A stretch of 64,000 bases of DNA from a virus. Shown here in pieces: positions 16,500 through 27,800 of this stretch (its first letter is position 1; every line of letters begins with the position of its first letter). Below the pieces are notes generated by a model. The model searched no databases. It had not been told where the DNA came from and saw nothing but the letters and a program-made list of their open reading frames with translations. Made by a program: the position numbers and the translations under genes. The DNA lies in IMG/VR virus record IMGVR_UViG_3300027782_000060, positions 1 to 64,000 of that record. The stretch is one strand, 5' to 3'.

Positions 16500-19400
16500 T
16501 TACTTACGTCCTGGTACTACGTATCCCGGCGAAAGACCTCGTCCTTGAGAGAGTGAAAGAATCTCATCAACTGGAAGTGGGTCAGCAAATACCGAAACCG
16601 CTGCACGGTTCATGAGCAACATTACATCACCTCCAACATCTAGGGCGTCAGCACCAAATATTGGACCATAAACGTTTTCGTGTTGATTAACCAGGGTGGT
16701 TAGGCGGAATAGCGCATTTCGCAATTTCTTATATTCTTCTGGCGATGGATTCGATTCAAGTGCACTAATTAACTGCAATGTCATTCCTCCAATGGCCGAA
16801 TCCCAAACTTCTGAATCTCGTGGAATTTTTCCAAAAACGTCACTAACTAATTGGTCAACAAAATCTTGTTGTGGGGTTTTTTCTAATTCTCCCTCTGGAT
16901 AACCAGAGAAGTTTCCAAGAATGGGTGAAGAAAACGCACGATGCTGTTCACGAATGGTATTAAGTTCGCTAGATTTCATAATTTTGGCGGTCGGGGGTAG
17001 TAGGCCAGCAATTCCTCCTGGTCCGTCACCAAGTTCGCCTGGGTCTGGATAGTACCCTCCAATCCAAGCAGTACTTGGACCAGTTGACCAGTATTCACCA
17101 GGACCATATGCTTCGCCAGCGGGTGGGAGAAATCGCTTTGGATGGTCCATGTACGAAATTGCATAACCACGAGCACCAGTTCCACGTTTGATTGGCATCC
17201 AACCGGCAGCAAGGAGTGCGCTATATTCTTCTTCATTAATTGGGTTTGGAGTTCCATTCATGCCCGCCGCTTCCCATGCAAATGCGAGGGAGTGTCCGCT
17301 GTCATTTCGCCCCTTACTGTTGTAGGCCTTTTTCCATTCTCTTTCGCCTACTTTGAGGTCTTTAGAAAGAGCAAGGATGCCACCTGGTGTCAGCATTCTT
17401 GCACCAGACTCAGCAGAAGCAATTAATGGCACGGAGTCGTTGTTGCCTGCCGCACTCTTATCAAGAGCGTCCATCTTGCGAGCCTTCGCATTGAGTAGTT
17501 TCTTTCGAGCAATACGGCTTATCTTCATTGCTCGCTTGTCAAGGAGTGACGGCCTGTCAGTCTTTCGCTCGCCAACCTGTACTGAACCAATGTTTATGCC
17601 TTGTTGGCGCATCTTTTTGATTCGGCGTTCTTTGGCTTTTTCGTCAGCCTTACTTAGGTCTTGTGTTTTTGTACGTAAGAAATCAAGTAATCCACCAACT
17701 CTGCTTGCTTTCTTTACCTTGACGTCATCTCCAGGAACTCCAGCAGAACGAAGAATGTCGTCTTTTTCGCTTAATGGACGTCCAGGTACATTGATTGCGG
17801 TTGAAGTTGCAGCCATTTGTGCTTTAGAAAAATTGAACTCAAAAGGCCTATTCGAGCCAGACTTTGAATAGGGATTTATTTTCTCCACTGGGGCAGAGTT
17901 CTTGCCCTTAGTCGTCGTCGTTGCGCCAATGTCCATAATTCTTGCCTTGGAAACTGGATGTAAATGGTCAATGGCGAAGTCGTATGAGTCATTTTTGTCA
18001 ATGAGTGAATCATCGGCATCTCCCTGTATGCGCGCTGCACTAAGCGTCTCCAGGTCATCGGATAGACGCAGAAGGGTGGTTAGTTTTGTGACTTTTTCTT
18101 TATGTTCTTTTATTTCGCCCTTGGCAAGATGCTCACGCGCTTCCTTGGCTAGTTCTTTTGCTTTTTTCTGAACGCCATACTCGCCAGAAAATAAAGGCTT
18201 AAGCCCTTCTTCTGCAAGAAGGAAATGACCATAGGCATCTTGGTTTGCGACAACCCACGGATTTCCTCCCCCTGTTTGTTTCATTATTTTTGCACGTTCT
18301 TTTGCTGGCAACGTCTCGTCAAGAAGACGTCTATCTGTTCCATTGACTGGAATATCAAACTTGTCGAACAACATGTCGATAAGTTCGCTTTCACGCGCAC
18401 GTGCCCTTTCGGCAAATAACTGCCTATCTGCGGGCGATAGGGTTTCCCATAATTGCCCATCATTAGCAGAAGCCCTCTGTTGCCCTGGACTTATCTCATG
18501 CGCCTTGTAGAGCGCACTCTTCCGGGCAGAACGCATTCCTGTTGGTGAGCCGATTGCTGTTCTTTCCAGCATTGCCGTGCGTGAACGCTGAGTAAATCCA
18601 GCGGGTCGTACAGCGCCACTAGTGCGTGAACCCATGCCTGAATTGGGGGCAACACTACCGCTACTACGTCGAACGCCACCGCTCAATGCAACGCGTGAGT
18701 CAAATGTTGGGGCGATATAGTCTAATGCGTACTCAACGCGGTCGCTAATTCCAACGTCGGAATCCTCACCAAAGACTTCTTTAAGTGCCTGTATGGCATT
18801 GAGAACATCTTGAACACGTTGCGAAGGCATGTCTGCATCCTCGAACATGTCACTAATGGATTGATGCAGTCTCTTATTGCTGTCAAATTTTTCTGCACCT
18901 GGATACACGTCACCAAACGCTGAATTGCGCGAGAAATCTGACAACTTCTTTGTTGCGTCATTAATATCGCGTTTGCCTTCTGGAGTGAGGCCACTAGTAC
19001 GTGAACTCATACCTCGCCAGAGAGTGTCGGGTAGGCCTGAATCAATTTCCTCAGGAGACCATCCGTCGTAAATGTCTGCTTCTCTTGAGAATTCAGAGAC
19101 ATCCGGGCCTGGATTAAACATGCTTACGTTTTCCATGAACGTCTTGCTGCGTCGGAAATCCGCTTCTGTCTTTCTTGGAAAACGAGTGAGCCAATCCTCT
19201 AGGTCTGCTTCGTATTCGTCACTAGCAACGTAGTTTTCTCTGTCAGCCAATGAGGGAAGAAATCTATTCGTGTCAAAGTCATTATTGCTTGGCTTCCTTG
19301 ATGAGCGCATGCCAACGCTTTGTTCCCAGCCCTTATCTAGTTTTGTGCCATTTAGATTTGCTCCAGAAAAAATTGCACCATCTAGGTTTGCGCCAGTAAA

Positions 19401-21761
19401 ATCGACATTCCTGAGGTCTGCATCTGTCATGTCTGCCATGGACAAGTCCGTACCTCTGAGGTCTGCATCTCTGAGATTTGCCCCCTGTAGTTTGGCATTT
19501 GTCATATATTTAATATTGCCTAAATAAGCATTACTCAGGTCTACATTTTCAAGATTTGCTTTCCATAATGATGCCCCAGTTAGGTCAGCGCCACTGAGTT
19601 TGGCGCCCCCAAGGTCAACCTTGTCTAGATTTGCAAAACCAAGTTGAGCATCGTTTAAATTTACTCCATTCAAATTGGCATCTAATAAATTTGCTTCACG
19701 CAAATCGGCATACTCTAGACGTGCGCCTTCGAGATTTGCATCTTCGAGATTTGCTTTAATTAAATCGGCTGCATAAAGGTCAGCATCTACGAGGCGGGCG
19801 CCTTGCAAATTGGCTTCATATAAATTGGCTTCGCTTAAATTCGCTCCAGTGAAGTTTTTATTACTTAAATTCACACCTTCGAGATTGGCACCAGAAAGGT
19901 CTTCTCCACTTAAATCTTCCCTACTTAGCAAATCATCTGAAAGACGCTTGCCTTTCCACTTCGTTTCGGACAAATTCGTCTTTTTAGTAGTCGCGTCTGG
20001 TCCCTTGCGAGAGGACATGCCAGTACCTGAACTAGTAGGGAAATCTTTCAAGACTGCAGGGTCATTTTCTGCGAGAATGTCAGTGAAAAGAGCAAGTTCT
20101 TCATCGCTCATGTTTGAGGAATCAAAAACAACTTCAGGGTCTTGGCGTGGTACTCCGACTCTGCCACCTTCATCTACATTGAATCTGCCGGGGAATTCTC
20201 GATACAAAACATCTGACAATGGATTATTTCCCTCAATATCATAATTCCCACGAGAGTCCGTATCTATACCGAACTGAAGCGCATCATTTGACCATGCAGC
20301 ATTGTCGAAGAAAAGTTCATCTACTTCGGATTGCTTGAGCGGGTTATTGTTGCCGGTTCTAGCCGAGCGCATTCCTGCCGCCTCACGGCGACCCTGCATT
20401 CTGCTGGCAAGCGTTTTGTCTGGAGCGTGGGTTCCACCTGAAGTGAAATCGTATCCAGCCTTCTTGATGTCATTCATGATGCGACCGAGTGCATCAGGAT
20501 TTTTCTCTAGTTCATCAACCCAACTGTCGTCGACGTTGTTGTACGTATATGTGCGACCACCAGCAAACGTGACAATTAATTCCTTTGCCGAATCATCCCA
20601 TGTCATTTTTTCAACAGCGCGCGAATCGCCGGTATTCAACTGAGTCTTTTCACCACGCCCAACCCTAGACAGGTCTATCGAGCCAGTACGTTTAGCGATA
20701 ATCGCATCACGTCGACTTCTAATGTTCCCAGCAATAGAACGCATGCCAGTGGCATTTGCGTTATCGCTATCAGTCAACGGAGAAGGAGCATTTAATTTAT
20801 TGAGGGATGAGGCGTCAGTTCCGAGAATACTGCGAAGTTTTGCCTCGTCAATTACTCCACCACCATTCGCGCCCGAGCGGCGATTCTTTTCATTCTGTTC
20901 TGCTGCTCCACCAATCAGTGAAGCCACACGACGACCGACACCTTCTGGAAGAATGAATTTAGGAATAATTGGTCGTTCTAATCCAGGCTTACCCTCAAAG
21001 ACAATGCCATCCTTGTCAGCATCAATCGCTCCGGTAACGTCGACGAATACCATTCCCATCGGAGCGGAACGTAGTCCACGACCCAACTTTGGACCAATTG
21101 CACCACCGAGTCTTTTGAGTTCAATGACTTTGGGGTGCGTATAGAAAGGACTGAGTGATTTAGCATAAACATTCTTGGCTGCCATGACATTGAAACCAAT
21201 ATTGCGCTGTAGCGACTTGGTGTATGTAGTTTCGATATTCTGCTGTAGCGAGGAATGAGAAATTGTTATGTCATTGCTTCTGAATTCACCGGTTTTTTCA
21301 TTGAAGCCAAGACCAGCCGAACGAATTTTCGCCATTAGCGAAGATGACTTCTGGTCATTCTTAAATGCGTAAACCTTGAAGTTGATGGCATTCTGTCTGG
21401 CGTCGATATTGAACGAACGCAGTTGAAAATCTCGGGCTGACGGGGTTGATGAGTTTGCTCTAGTAACATATGAACTCTTGTATGAAAAAGTCGGCTTCTT
21501 TATTTCGCCAGCATTTGATGCAGATTCAATAAGTGATTCAATAAATAATTCAGTATCATTCACTAATGGACGCTTGTCGGTGGCAATGACGCCAACCGGA
21601 AGTGCTTCTTGTAGGGACTTGAGTGATGTCGAGTTAGCCCAATTAGCCCACTCTTTTGCTCTGTCATCGGCTCCGTAGAAACGAAAACCACCATCTTTTT
21701 CAATGACGAGGCCAAATACTTTTTCCTCGACCGCGTCTCTAAGGATGGCGTAATTTTTCAC
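16500..21761 (-). CDS. Polyvalent polyprotein, 1,753 aa, with KTSC domain, long pentapeptide-repeat domain and ADP-ribosyltransferase-like C-terminus
   Basis: A GTG start overlaps the stop of the 677-aa gene (GTGA) with GGAGG 6 bases upstream. Residues 1-220 are unassigned. The shared module with GPKLGRGLRS and DADKDGIVFEG follows near 225-270. Next are a KTSC-like domain (about 375-440: FAGGRTYTYNNV), a short acidic domain, and about 35 pentapeptide units (about 610-810; consensus A[N/D]L). The C-terminal 680 residues contain IDHLHPVSKA, possibly HNH-like, and near the end IKRGTGARGYAISY with YGPGEYWSTGPS, which resembles an ADP-ribosyltransferase core. Seven G-M-x-S motifs (about 20745, 20372, 20015, 19310, 19008, 18632 and 18537) separate these parts. 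Beta-helical pentapeptide proteins can mimic DNA, for example to shield gyrase; use here is inference. Confidence 0.9.
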   Translation of the reverse strand: MKNYAILRDAVEEKVFGLVIEKDGGFRFYGADDRAKEWANWANSTSLKSLQEALPVGVIATDKRPLVNDTELFIESLIESASNAGEIKKPTFSYKSSYVTRANSSTPSARDFQLRSFNIDARQNAINFKVYAFKNDQKSSSLMAKIRSAGLGFNEKTGEFRSNDITISHSSLQQNIETTYTKSLQRNIGFNVMAAKNVYAKSLSPFYTHPKVIELKRLGGAIGPKLGRGLRSAPMGMVFVDVTGAIDADKDGIVFEGKPGLERPIIPKFILPEGVGRRVASLIGGAAEQNEKNRRSGANGGGVIDEAKLRSILGTDASSLNKLNAPSPLTDSDNANATGMRSIAGNIRSRRDAIIAKRTGSIDLSRVGRGEKTQLNTGDSRAVEKMTWDDSAKELIVTFAGGRTYTYNNVDDSWVDELEKNPDALGRIMNDIKKAGYDFTSGGTHAPDKTLASRMQGRREAAGMRSARTGNNNPLKQSEVDELFFDNAAWSNDALQFGIDTDSRGNYDIEGNNPLSDVLYREFPGRFNVDEGGRVGVPRQDPEVVFDSSNMSDEELALFTDILAENDPAVLKDFPTSSGTGMSSRKGPDATTKKTNLSETKWKGKRLSDDLLSREDLSGEDLSGANLEGVNLSNKNFTGANLSEANLYEANLQGARLVDADLYAADLIKANLEDANLEGARLEYADLREANLLDANLNGVNLNDAQLGFANLDKVDLGGAKLSGADLTGASLWKANLENVDLSNAYLGNIKYMTNAKLQGANLRDADLRGTDLSMADMTDADLRNVDFTGANLDGAIFSGANLNGTKLDKGWEQSVGMRSSRKPSNNDFDTNRFLPSLADRENYVASDEYEADLEDWLTRFPRKTEADFRRSKTFMENVSMFNPGPDVSEFSREADIYDGWSPEEIDSGLPDTLWRGMSSRTSGLTPEGKRDINDATKKLSDFSRNSAFGDVYPGAEKFDSNKRLHQSISDMFEDADMPSQRVQDVLNAIQALKEVFGEDSDVGISDRVEYALDYIAPTFDSRVALSGGVRRSSGSVAPNSGMGSRTSGAVRPAGFTQRSRTAMLERTAIGSPTGMRSARKSALYKAHEISPGQQRASANDGQLWETLSPADRQLFAERARARESELIDMLFDKFDIPVNGTDRRLLDETLPAKERAKIMKQTGGGNPWVVANQDAYGHFLLAEEGLKPLFSGEYGVQKKAKELAKEAREHLAKGEIKEHKEKVTKLTTLLRLSDDLETLSAARIQGDADDSLIDKNDSYDFAIDHLHPVSKARIMDIGATTTTKGKNSAPVEKINPYSKSGSNRPFEFNFSKAQMAATSTAINVPGRPLSEKDDILRSAGVPGDDVKVKKASRVGGLLDFLRTKTQDLSKADEKAKERRIKKMRQQGINIGSVQVGERKTDRPSLLDKRAMKISRIARKKLLNAKARKMDALDKSAAGNNDSVPLIASAESGARMLTPGGILALSKDLKVGEREWKKAYNSKGRNDSGHSLAFAWEAAGMNGTPNPINEEEYSALLAAGWMPIKRGTGARGYAISYMDHPKRFLPPAGEAYGPGEYWSTGPSTAWIGGYYPDPGELGDGPGGIAGLLPPTAKIMKSSELNTIREQHRAFSSPILGNFSGYPEGELEKTPQQDFVDQLVSDVFGKIPRDSEVWDSAIGGMTLQLISALESNPSPEEYKKLRNALFRLTTLVNQHENVYGPIFGADALDVGGDVMLLMNRAAVSVFADPLPVDEILSLSQGRGLSPGYVVPGRK
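19320..19930 (-). repeat. Tandem pentapeptide-repeat array
   Basis: About 600 bases of 15-base tandem units encode A(N/D)L-x-x repeats, visible on the plus strand as repeated AAATTNGC/AAGTCNGC blocks. It forms a right-handed beta helix in known families. GMSSR precedes it and GMRSS follows it, so it would be released as one piece. A smaller array lies at 12690-13020 in the 3,271-aa protein and another at 48330-48930 in giant protein 1. Confidence 0.92.
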
Positions 21762-23791
21762 TTGTTACCTCCGAGTATTTCAACAAGTCTTTCCTGTTGA
21801 TTTTCGAGAATATTCAGCCTTTGCTTGCTGATTGTATTAATAATGTCAACATGTGCAAGTTCCGCATCGGAAAGCGCGCCATCACGCTGAAGTCTCTCTT
21901 TAAAGTTTACAAAATTAAATAGGCGAGCCCGTGCAATTAATTCCCTAATTTCAGTAATGTACTGATTTTGCTGTGATTTTTTAAGTTCAGCATAATATTT
22001 GCCGAAAACGCCATTGGCAGACAATGAGCGCATGTCTTCAATTGCGCCCTTATTACGGTCTGCAATCTTTATTTTAGCCAAGTCTGTTAATTCTGAGTCA
22101 AAGGAATTGACTACTGGAACATTTTCGTCCGCTAATTGCATCACTTCTATTGACAGCGGATTTCTGTTTCTATTGGCACTCAAATAGTCAGAGACAAATA
22201 GTGATGCCATTTTTTTTGGACTAACTTGATTCATTGGAATGTCTCGACGTGGAGTTATTCCAGGGTAGGTATTTAGTGTCGAATCCATAAGATAATTACG
22301 GCGACTACCCGAACCAATCGGATACACATCTGGCGACTCTAGGCCCAGATGTTGTTGAATATCGGAAGCATAAGTGCTATTGATATGGTCAAACTCATTG
22401 CGAGATTGATAAATTGAATAAGTTTTGCCTCTAGGGCCATCAAGCCGAGTGACTCCATTGCCCATATCTCGCAAGCGGAATAAATTGTTTTTTGTGAGGG
22501 CCTGCTGAAGAATATCCGGCGAAATTCTTGCCAGGCTTCCACCCTGCTCAATAAAGGCTGCAGCCTCATCTACGTCTTTAATCTTGTCGGCTATTGCGGC
22601 AACAGACGAAGTCTCACGTGATGGCGCTGTTTCTGCCACTGGGATGCCGTCAAGAAGTTCACGAACCCACCGTTCCGTCTTTTTCCCATTTCTACCCCTA
22701 ACAATTTCATGGGGTCTATTCACGCTTACAAAATTTTCGGAATACTTAATACCATCGCCAGTTTCTTGGGCTACCTTCATGAGACGGGCGGTTGGATTTT
22801 CTGAATTATCAATCGCTGCTGCTGAATTGACTGTTCTACCAAGTTTGCGGCGCTCGCCAACGGTTAATGAGCGTACCTTTTCGAGAGTGATTGTTGAGCC
22901 ACCTGGAAGAACATAGGTTAGATTAGTTACTCCAGTATTGGAAAGAAGTCCTAATTCATCTTGACCCAGGCTTGGAAGGTCGTTGATTCGCATAAGATAT
23001 GCGGCACCCTCCATGTCTCTGTTGTCTGGAATTGCGCGAAGGACTCTTGGTGTTACTACTGGTTCAAGAACAAATCCATCACGACGCACCATGCGTGAAG
23101 CATTGATTTTGGGAGCGCCCATCTCTTTTGCAAGGCGGGTAATTTCGGCCATCCGTGAGGCTGGATTAGCGTCTGCGACGCGCGGTATTTGTGGTCGACG
23201 TGAATCTATGAGGCTGCCACCATAATCCCCAGGGGTCAATGGGGTCCCTTGCATGGCATCGGCTACGGCTCGTTCGCCACGACGAAGTGCTCGGGCAATT
23301 ACGCCAATAACGACCCCCAGTGGTCCTGGAATGTCAAATAGTTGGGCTCCACATGTGGATAGTTCGTTATTAGTAAAACGACCACCGTATTGATATCCTT
23401 CAGGGCATCTTGCTGTTCTGTCCCTCTTGGGGCCGCGTGGCCTACTGAAGTTAGGTACTCCGGGAGTTATTGCCGTGAATAGACCGGACCTAACCGGGCT
23501 ACGCAATGGAGACGAATCTCCAGGAAGGACATAGGAACCAGCAGCCTGTAGTGTTTGTCCCAATTTCCCACTAGAGCCAACCAGCCCTACTCTTTTAACT
23601 TCGTACTTAAATCTAGTTCCGTGGGACTGAGAAAGTGCTTTGTATGTGACTATTTCTGGATTTACGGCCTTTTGAGAAAAAAGAATGCTTCCGCCCTGTG
23701 GCTGGCGGTTCGTTTCGACGATATGACGACGAACAGTAACCACGGAATTTGGGCAACATTTACTCGGTTTCTGCAAATCGTAAATAATCAT
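21758..23791 (-). CDS. Virion-region protein, 677 aa, with RCPEG module and kinase-like C-terminal part
   Basis: The ATG overlaps the stop of the preceding gene by 4 bases. Residues about 70-170 hold a module KLGQTLQAAG, then TARCPEGYQYGGRFTNNELSTC, which is shared with the N-terminus of giant protein 2 (RCPPGTPNANQFTDENMSNC). Residues about 470-620 (YSIYQSRNEFDHINSTYASD, LGLESPDVYPIG, and later NSFDSELTDL) weakly resemble the kinase-like domain of giant protein 1 but lack an obvious catalytic Asp-Asn set, so it may be degenerate. It has no G-M-x-S motif, unlike the neighbours on both sides, so I expect it to stay uncut. The C-terminus is helical. Function is unknown beyond the probable virion association. 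Confidence 0.8.
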   Translation of the reverse strand: MIIYDLQKPSKCCPNSVVTVRRHIVETNRQPQGGSILFSQKAVNPEIVTYKALSQSHGTRFKYEVKRVGLVGSSGKLGQTLQAAGSYVLPGDSSPLRSPVRSGLFTAITPGVPNFSRPRGPKRDRTARCPEGYQYGGRFTNNELSTCGAQLFDIPGPLGVVIGVIARALRRGERAVADAMQGTPLTPGDYGGSLIDSRRPQIPRVADANPASRMAEITRLAKEMGAPKINASRMVRRDGFVLEPVVTPRVLRAIPDNRDMEGAAYLMRINDLPSLGQDELGLLSNTGVTNLTYVLPGGSTITLEKVRSLTVGERRKLGRTVNSAAAIDNSENPTARLMKVAQETGDGIKYSENFVSVNRPHEIVRGRNGKKTERWVRELLDGIPVAETAPSRETSSVAAIADKIKDVDEAAAFIEQGGSLARISPDILQQALTKNNLFRLRDMGNGVTRLDGPRGKTYSIYQSRNEFDHINSTYASDIQQHLGLESPDVYPIGSGSRRNYLMDSTLNTYPGITPRRDIPMNQVSPKKMASLFVSDYLSANRNRNPLSIEVMQLADENVPVVNSFDSELTDLAKIKIADRNKGAIEDMRSLSANGVFGKYYAELKKSQQNQYITEIRELIARARLFNFVNFKERLQRDGALSDAELAHVDIINTISKQRLNILENQQERLVEILGGNK

Positions 23792-24435
23792 TTATCGCAT
23801 CCACAATCCTCGCTTGGTGGAACAGCGGACTTAAACATTGCACCATCGTCCATTTCGCCTTCGTAATCCCATTGAGAATCGTCGCGAAGGTAGTCACAGA
23901 AGTCTGGCTCCATTGTAGAGAAGTCAACTAATACTAAAATAGCATGTTTTATATCCTCTGTAGTGACTACTGGATTCTCGTCATTCTCGTAAGGCTGTAA
24001 ACCTTTTGTATTCCATTCGTCCCAAAAAAATACATCGTCTGCTGATTTCTTATCAGGACCATTTAATTTACGAAGACGATTATTGAATTGTGAATCTGAG
24101 AAAAGTGAACCATTTACGCCTTTTTTTAGTTTGCGACGGCAGTTTTTCATGGTGGGATGGTGGCATCCTTCGTTTGGCCACAATCCCGTAGTTTCGTGGT
24201 GGAGCCAAGCGCAAATGTTGTTTAGTGGGAATAATTCAGGATGGTCTGCGAGGATGACCTTGCACCGCCTAAAGCCACCTGGTTTACGCATGATTGGACG
24301 CCAGTATCGAAGGAGGCGTTCTAGATTGCCACGACGCGGACCATGACCCTTGAGAATGTCTCCAGTAATGCGTTCCTGAGGAAATATATCTGGGATTATT
24401 GCATCCTGTGGTGCTTTGATATTGTATTCACCCAT
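23788..24435 (-). CDS. Conserved phage protein, 215 aa, with RYWRPIMRKPGGFRRC motif
   Basis: GGAGA lies about 5 bases before the ATG at 24433-24435, which is preferred over an upstream GTG. Residues about 35-100 contain a conserved block: RGNLERLLRYWRPIMRKPGG, then CAWLHHETTGLWPNEG and HHP. I have seen this block in actinobacterial phage head-region proteins but know no assigned function. The Trp, His and Cys residues could form a metal site. An acidic C-terminus ends in CGCDK. It is coupled to the 677-aa gene downstream. It is probably a structural or packaging-associated protein. Confidence 0.75.
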   Translation of the reverse strand: MGEYNIKAPQDAIIPDIFPQERITGDILKGHGPRRGNLERLLRYWRPIMRKPGGFRRCKVILADHPELFPLNNICAWLHHETTGLWPNEGCHHPTMKNCRRKLKKGVNGSLFSDSQFNNRLRKLNGPDKKSADDVFFWDEWNTKGLQPYENDENPVVTTEDIKHAILVLVDFSTMEPDFCDYLRDDSQWDYEGEMDDGAMFKSAVPPSEDCGCDK

Positions 24436-24460
24436 ATAATTCTCCACTCGTTATATATGA

Positions 24461-24847
24461 TTATAGTTCAAAAGGGACAAGCATTTTGTCGGCAAGTTCG
24501 TTTGTTATGGAACGAAAAACCTCTTTGCCCTCGGGTGTCGACCAATACTGCTGTCTATTTTCTGGAGCAATATTAATCATACCGTATTTTAGAAGTAGGT
24601 AACTCATATATTCGCTATCACGAATAATGTTGCCTCGGCCAGTATTGTCAATTCCAAAGAATTCTTCGCCCTTGGTCATTCTCATGTCGGCGTAGGTGTC
24701 AACTCCATATTGTTGTTTTTGCATAAACCCAATTGCCTGGTCGATTGATAGATTACCAGTGTTGGTGAGGTTGACTGGAAACACTCCAAACATTTTATTA
24801 ACAAAATTCTCCCACTTTATTTGATTATCATTTTCTATGTAAATCAC
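24461..24847 (-). CDS. Hypothetical protein, 128 aa
   Basis: The GTG at 24845-24847 overlaps the stop of the 1,070-aa gene (GTGA) and has GGAGA 7-8 bases upstream. The frame is open further upstream from 24895, but that start would overlap by 52 bases and has no site. The protein is mixed helical (VIYIENDNQIKWENFVNKMF at the start) with no motif I recognise. It follows the metalloprotease-like protein in the operon and precedes the RYWRPIMRKPGG protein. Confidence 0.75.
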   Translation of the reverse strand: MIYIENDNQIKWENFVNKMFGVFPVNLTNTGNLSIDQAIGFMQKQQYGVDTYADMRMTKGEEFFGIDNTGRGNIIRDSEYMSYLLLKYGMINIAPENRQQYWSTPEGKEVFRSITNELADKMLVPFEL

Positions 24848-27800
24848 TGCATTGTCTCCATTTTTTCGCCCAACATTTGATTTGGATACATCCATCTCAT
24901 AAATTTCATTATTGCCGCTATCTCATTATCCGACAATGCTCGCGTAGTGGCAGATTTTTTACCATCTGGTGATATAGATATGTCTATTTGCGATAAAGCA
25001 ACACCAAATAGTTCGGCAACGGCAAATTCTGCCGTAAATTCAGAAAATTGTGGATGGATGGCCAACATTGGTAAATGCTGAGGAGTGAGGTGTCCCATAT
25101 ATGGGGCATAACCCGTACCCGACCTGCCCGTCTTGATGCTCGGTTCACCAATTCGTTTTCCCACTTCAAGAAGTAGTTCTATTTCTTCTTTTGACAGTTT
25201 GTCCCACCAATTCATTGATATTAATGAATCTTCAAGGAACGTGCCTATATCTTGTGGTCTTGCGACGCCCAAAAGTGCCTTTAATGATGTATCAATTAAT
25301 TTTTCATATCCTTTAATGAAAGTATCATCCGGTAGTGCTAGGAATTCAGTTTTGGTCAAATTTGAAAATGGCCATGGCAGCATTGCATCGTCAGGAAATG
25401 CCCTCAACGCAGTTGTTGCTCTCACGCTCAGTGACGGAGATACCATGCCGTTTGTTGGGTCGGTAGGAATTGACAGGGCAAGTCTATTCATATTCATGAT
25501 TGCAGCAGATAGTTTCCTTGACTCATTAATATCGAGTCCCTGTATCTTCACTCCATCGCCATTCATGTCCATAATAGCGAAATCAGGAAATCCAACTTCA
25601 TTAAGAAGTGCTGAATAATTGCGCAATTTCAATCCACTAAAGATATTTCTTCGCTGAGCATCTTCAATCAGTGCTGAATTAAGGAGTATTGCGACCATTC
25701 CAATATTAAGATTTTCTCCCGATACAAATCTAGGCCCATTGTTTGCAAACGCAGTAGACAGGTCGCCAACGTAGATAGCGTCCAATTGATTTAGTATACG
25801 AGCAATCCCTTCTCCAATTTTTATCTCATTAGTTCCATCAAATAGTGGTTGTTTTAGAAAATCTACTATTGCTTGTTTTGCTAATTTTTGCTTGTCAGAC
25901 AAAGAAGAATCACCCTGATTATTGAATTCAGCCCACTTCAATATCATTTGATTCGTGGCATCAACTACGGCATCCGTATTTCTCCATCCATAATGAGCGG
26001 GTGCTTCGTCCGGAGTTTTTTTATATTCAGGAGACTTTTTATCGCGTTCTAAGTTTAAGGAAATTGCGTCGACACGCGCCAAATCAGCATGAAGGAGTCG
26101 ACTCTTTGCTAAATCAATATCGCTCTTAGCAAGTTTTACTGCTTTTTCAACAAATAAATCTTGATATAAATTTTCTACTTTTATTTCATCTTCTATTGCT
26201 GCGAGTATCTCGGGAGTTATTGGAATCTGCAATTTGTTTGCTGCATTAATGCGTTCGTCTATTAATTTTTTTCTCAGAATAGATGCTTCATTTTGCACAT
26301 CAATATATGCTTGAATATTTTGTAGCATGTGATTTGATTCATGCACTGCAATCATGCCGGTCGTTAAAACTCGCGCATCTTCCATGATGGATGATAGTTT
26401 TCTTTGAGTTTTTCTAAGAGTGTTGTCACTAGAAATTGTTCGCTGAGCCGACAAACTCGCATCCTGGGCACTTGTTAGCAAGTCTGAAAGCAAAGGATTG
26501 TTATTGGATTTTACAATTTTGTCTACGAGTTGTCGCAAAATATTGCTTTGTATAAAAGGCTTTTCTCTATCTTTGGAGTCTTTGAAAGTTACTGCTGGAA
26601 TTTTTGGAGTTTCAAGAAAAAAATTAGTTTTAGGGTCTATGACTGAATTAGATATTTTTACATCTACAAAAGCCTCAATGGCATTAACTAGGTTTTGTGA
26701 TATTTTTTCAGCATCATTAACTCTCGCAGTTGGATTTTGTTGAATTATTTCATTTAGTGAAGTAATAATACTCACAAGTGTTGCATCAACCCTATCTAGA
26801 TTGTTCAAATCTTCTAGTTGGCGCTTAGTTATCCCGGCATTCAAGAGTTGCTCATTCATTGCGTTTGCAGAAATTGCATGGCTTACTAAGAATGGAGCCA
26901 TTCTTTTATCGGCAGTAACCGATACTGCTGGCGTTACTGCAACTGCTTCTTTGTACCAAAAAACAATAAGGGGCTGCCTTGTTCGTGTTGGAGCGTACTT
27001 TTCCCCTACTGGGTCGACCATGACATAATCATTGGTTCCGGGCCTAGTGCCGACTGCACCTTCGTAACTCTTACTATCCGCTGCTCTTCTCATATGATAA
27101 TTAAATTGAGCAGACATTGGTTGGGCATCTATTGAGAGTAGGAAGGAATCCAGGTATCGCCTTGCCCAATCAGGGATAACATCATCATCATTCGGCAAAT
27201 TATTTAAAAACTCAATGTATGATTCGCCAGAGGCAAAAGACGGAATAGTTTTTTTAAGTATTGCTAATGCCTCGCCTTTTTTTGAAAAAGGGACACCATC
27301 GTTGAATTTCATCTCAACATATGAGCGAATTTTTCTAAAACTATCTCGCATTTCCTGTTCTGAAATTGGAGCAAGCCTATCTTCGAGTGTCTGTGGTCTT
27401 GTCACGACACCACTTCTCATCCCGCCACGAGTTACGGGTTTTGTAATCTGATTCGTAGGTTTGGTCTCCCGAATGTTCCCGGCGGCATCTAAGACAAAGT
27501 CGAAGCCAGGGATGAATGGCCTCATTGTTGGAAGCCCGTCATCTACAAATCCATCACCATCACCATCTATGGCTGGCTTGTTTCCTATTGACATTCCAAT
27601 ACCCTTAAATCCATATTTTTCTCTAATGGACTTAACGCTTCTAGCAAGTACAGAACCCTGTATTCGTGATGCGTTTTGTGATGCATTCATTGACTTAAAC
27701 TGAAGAGCCCTTTCTCCTATGTCTTGTTTTTTCTCAACAACAGGAGAGAGTTCGGTGATTATCTTTGCACCCTGCAACATTTCTTCGCCGACTGGCTGGG

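Noticed and set aside
19320-19930. Regular short DNA repeats resembling a CRISPR-like array
   Set aside because: The 15-base period is in frame and encodes pentapeptide repeats; there are no constant repeat and variable spacer units of CRISPR length.
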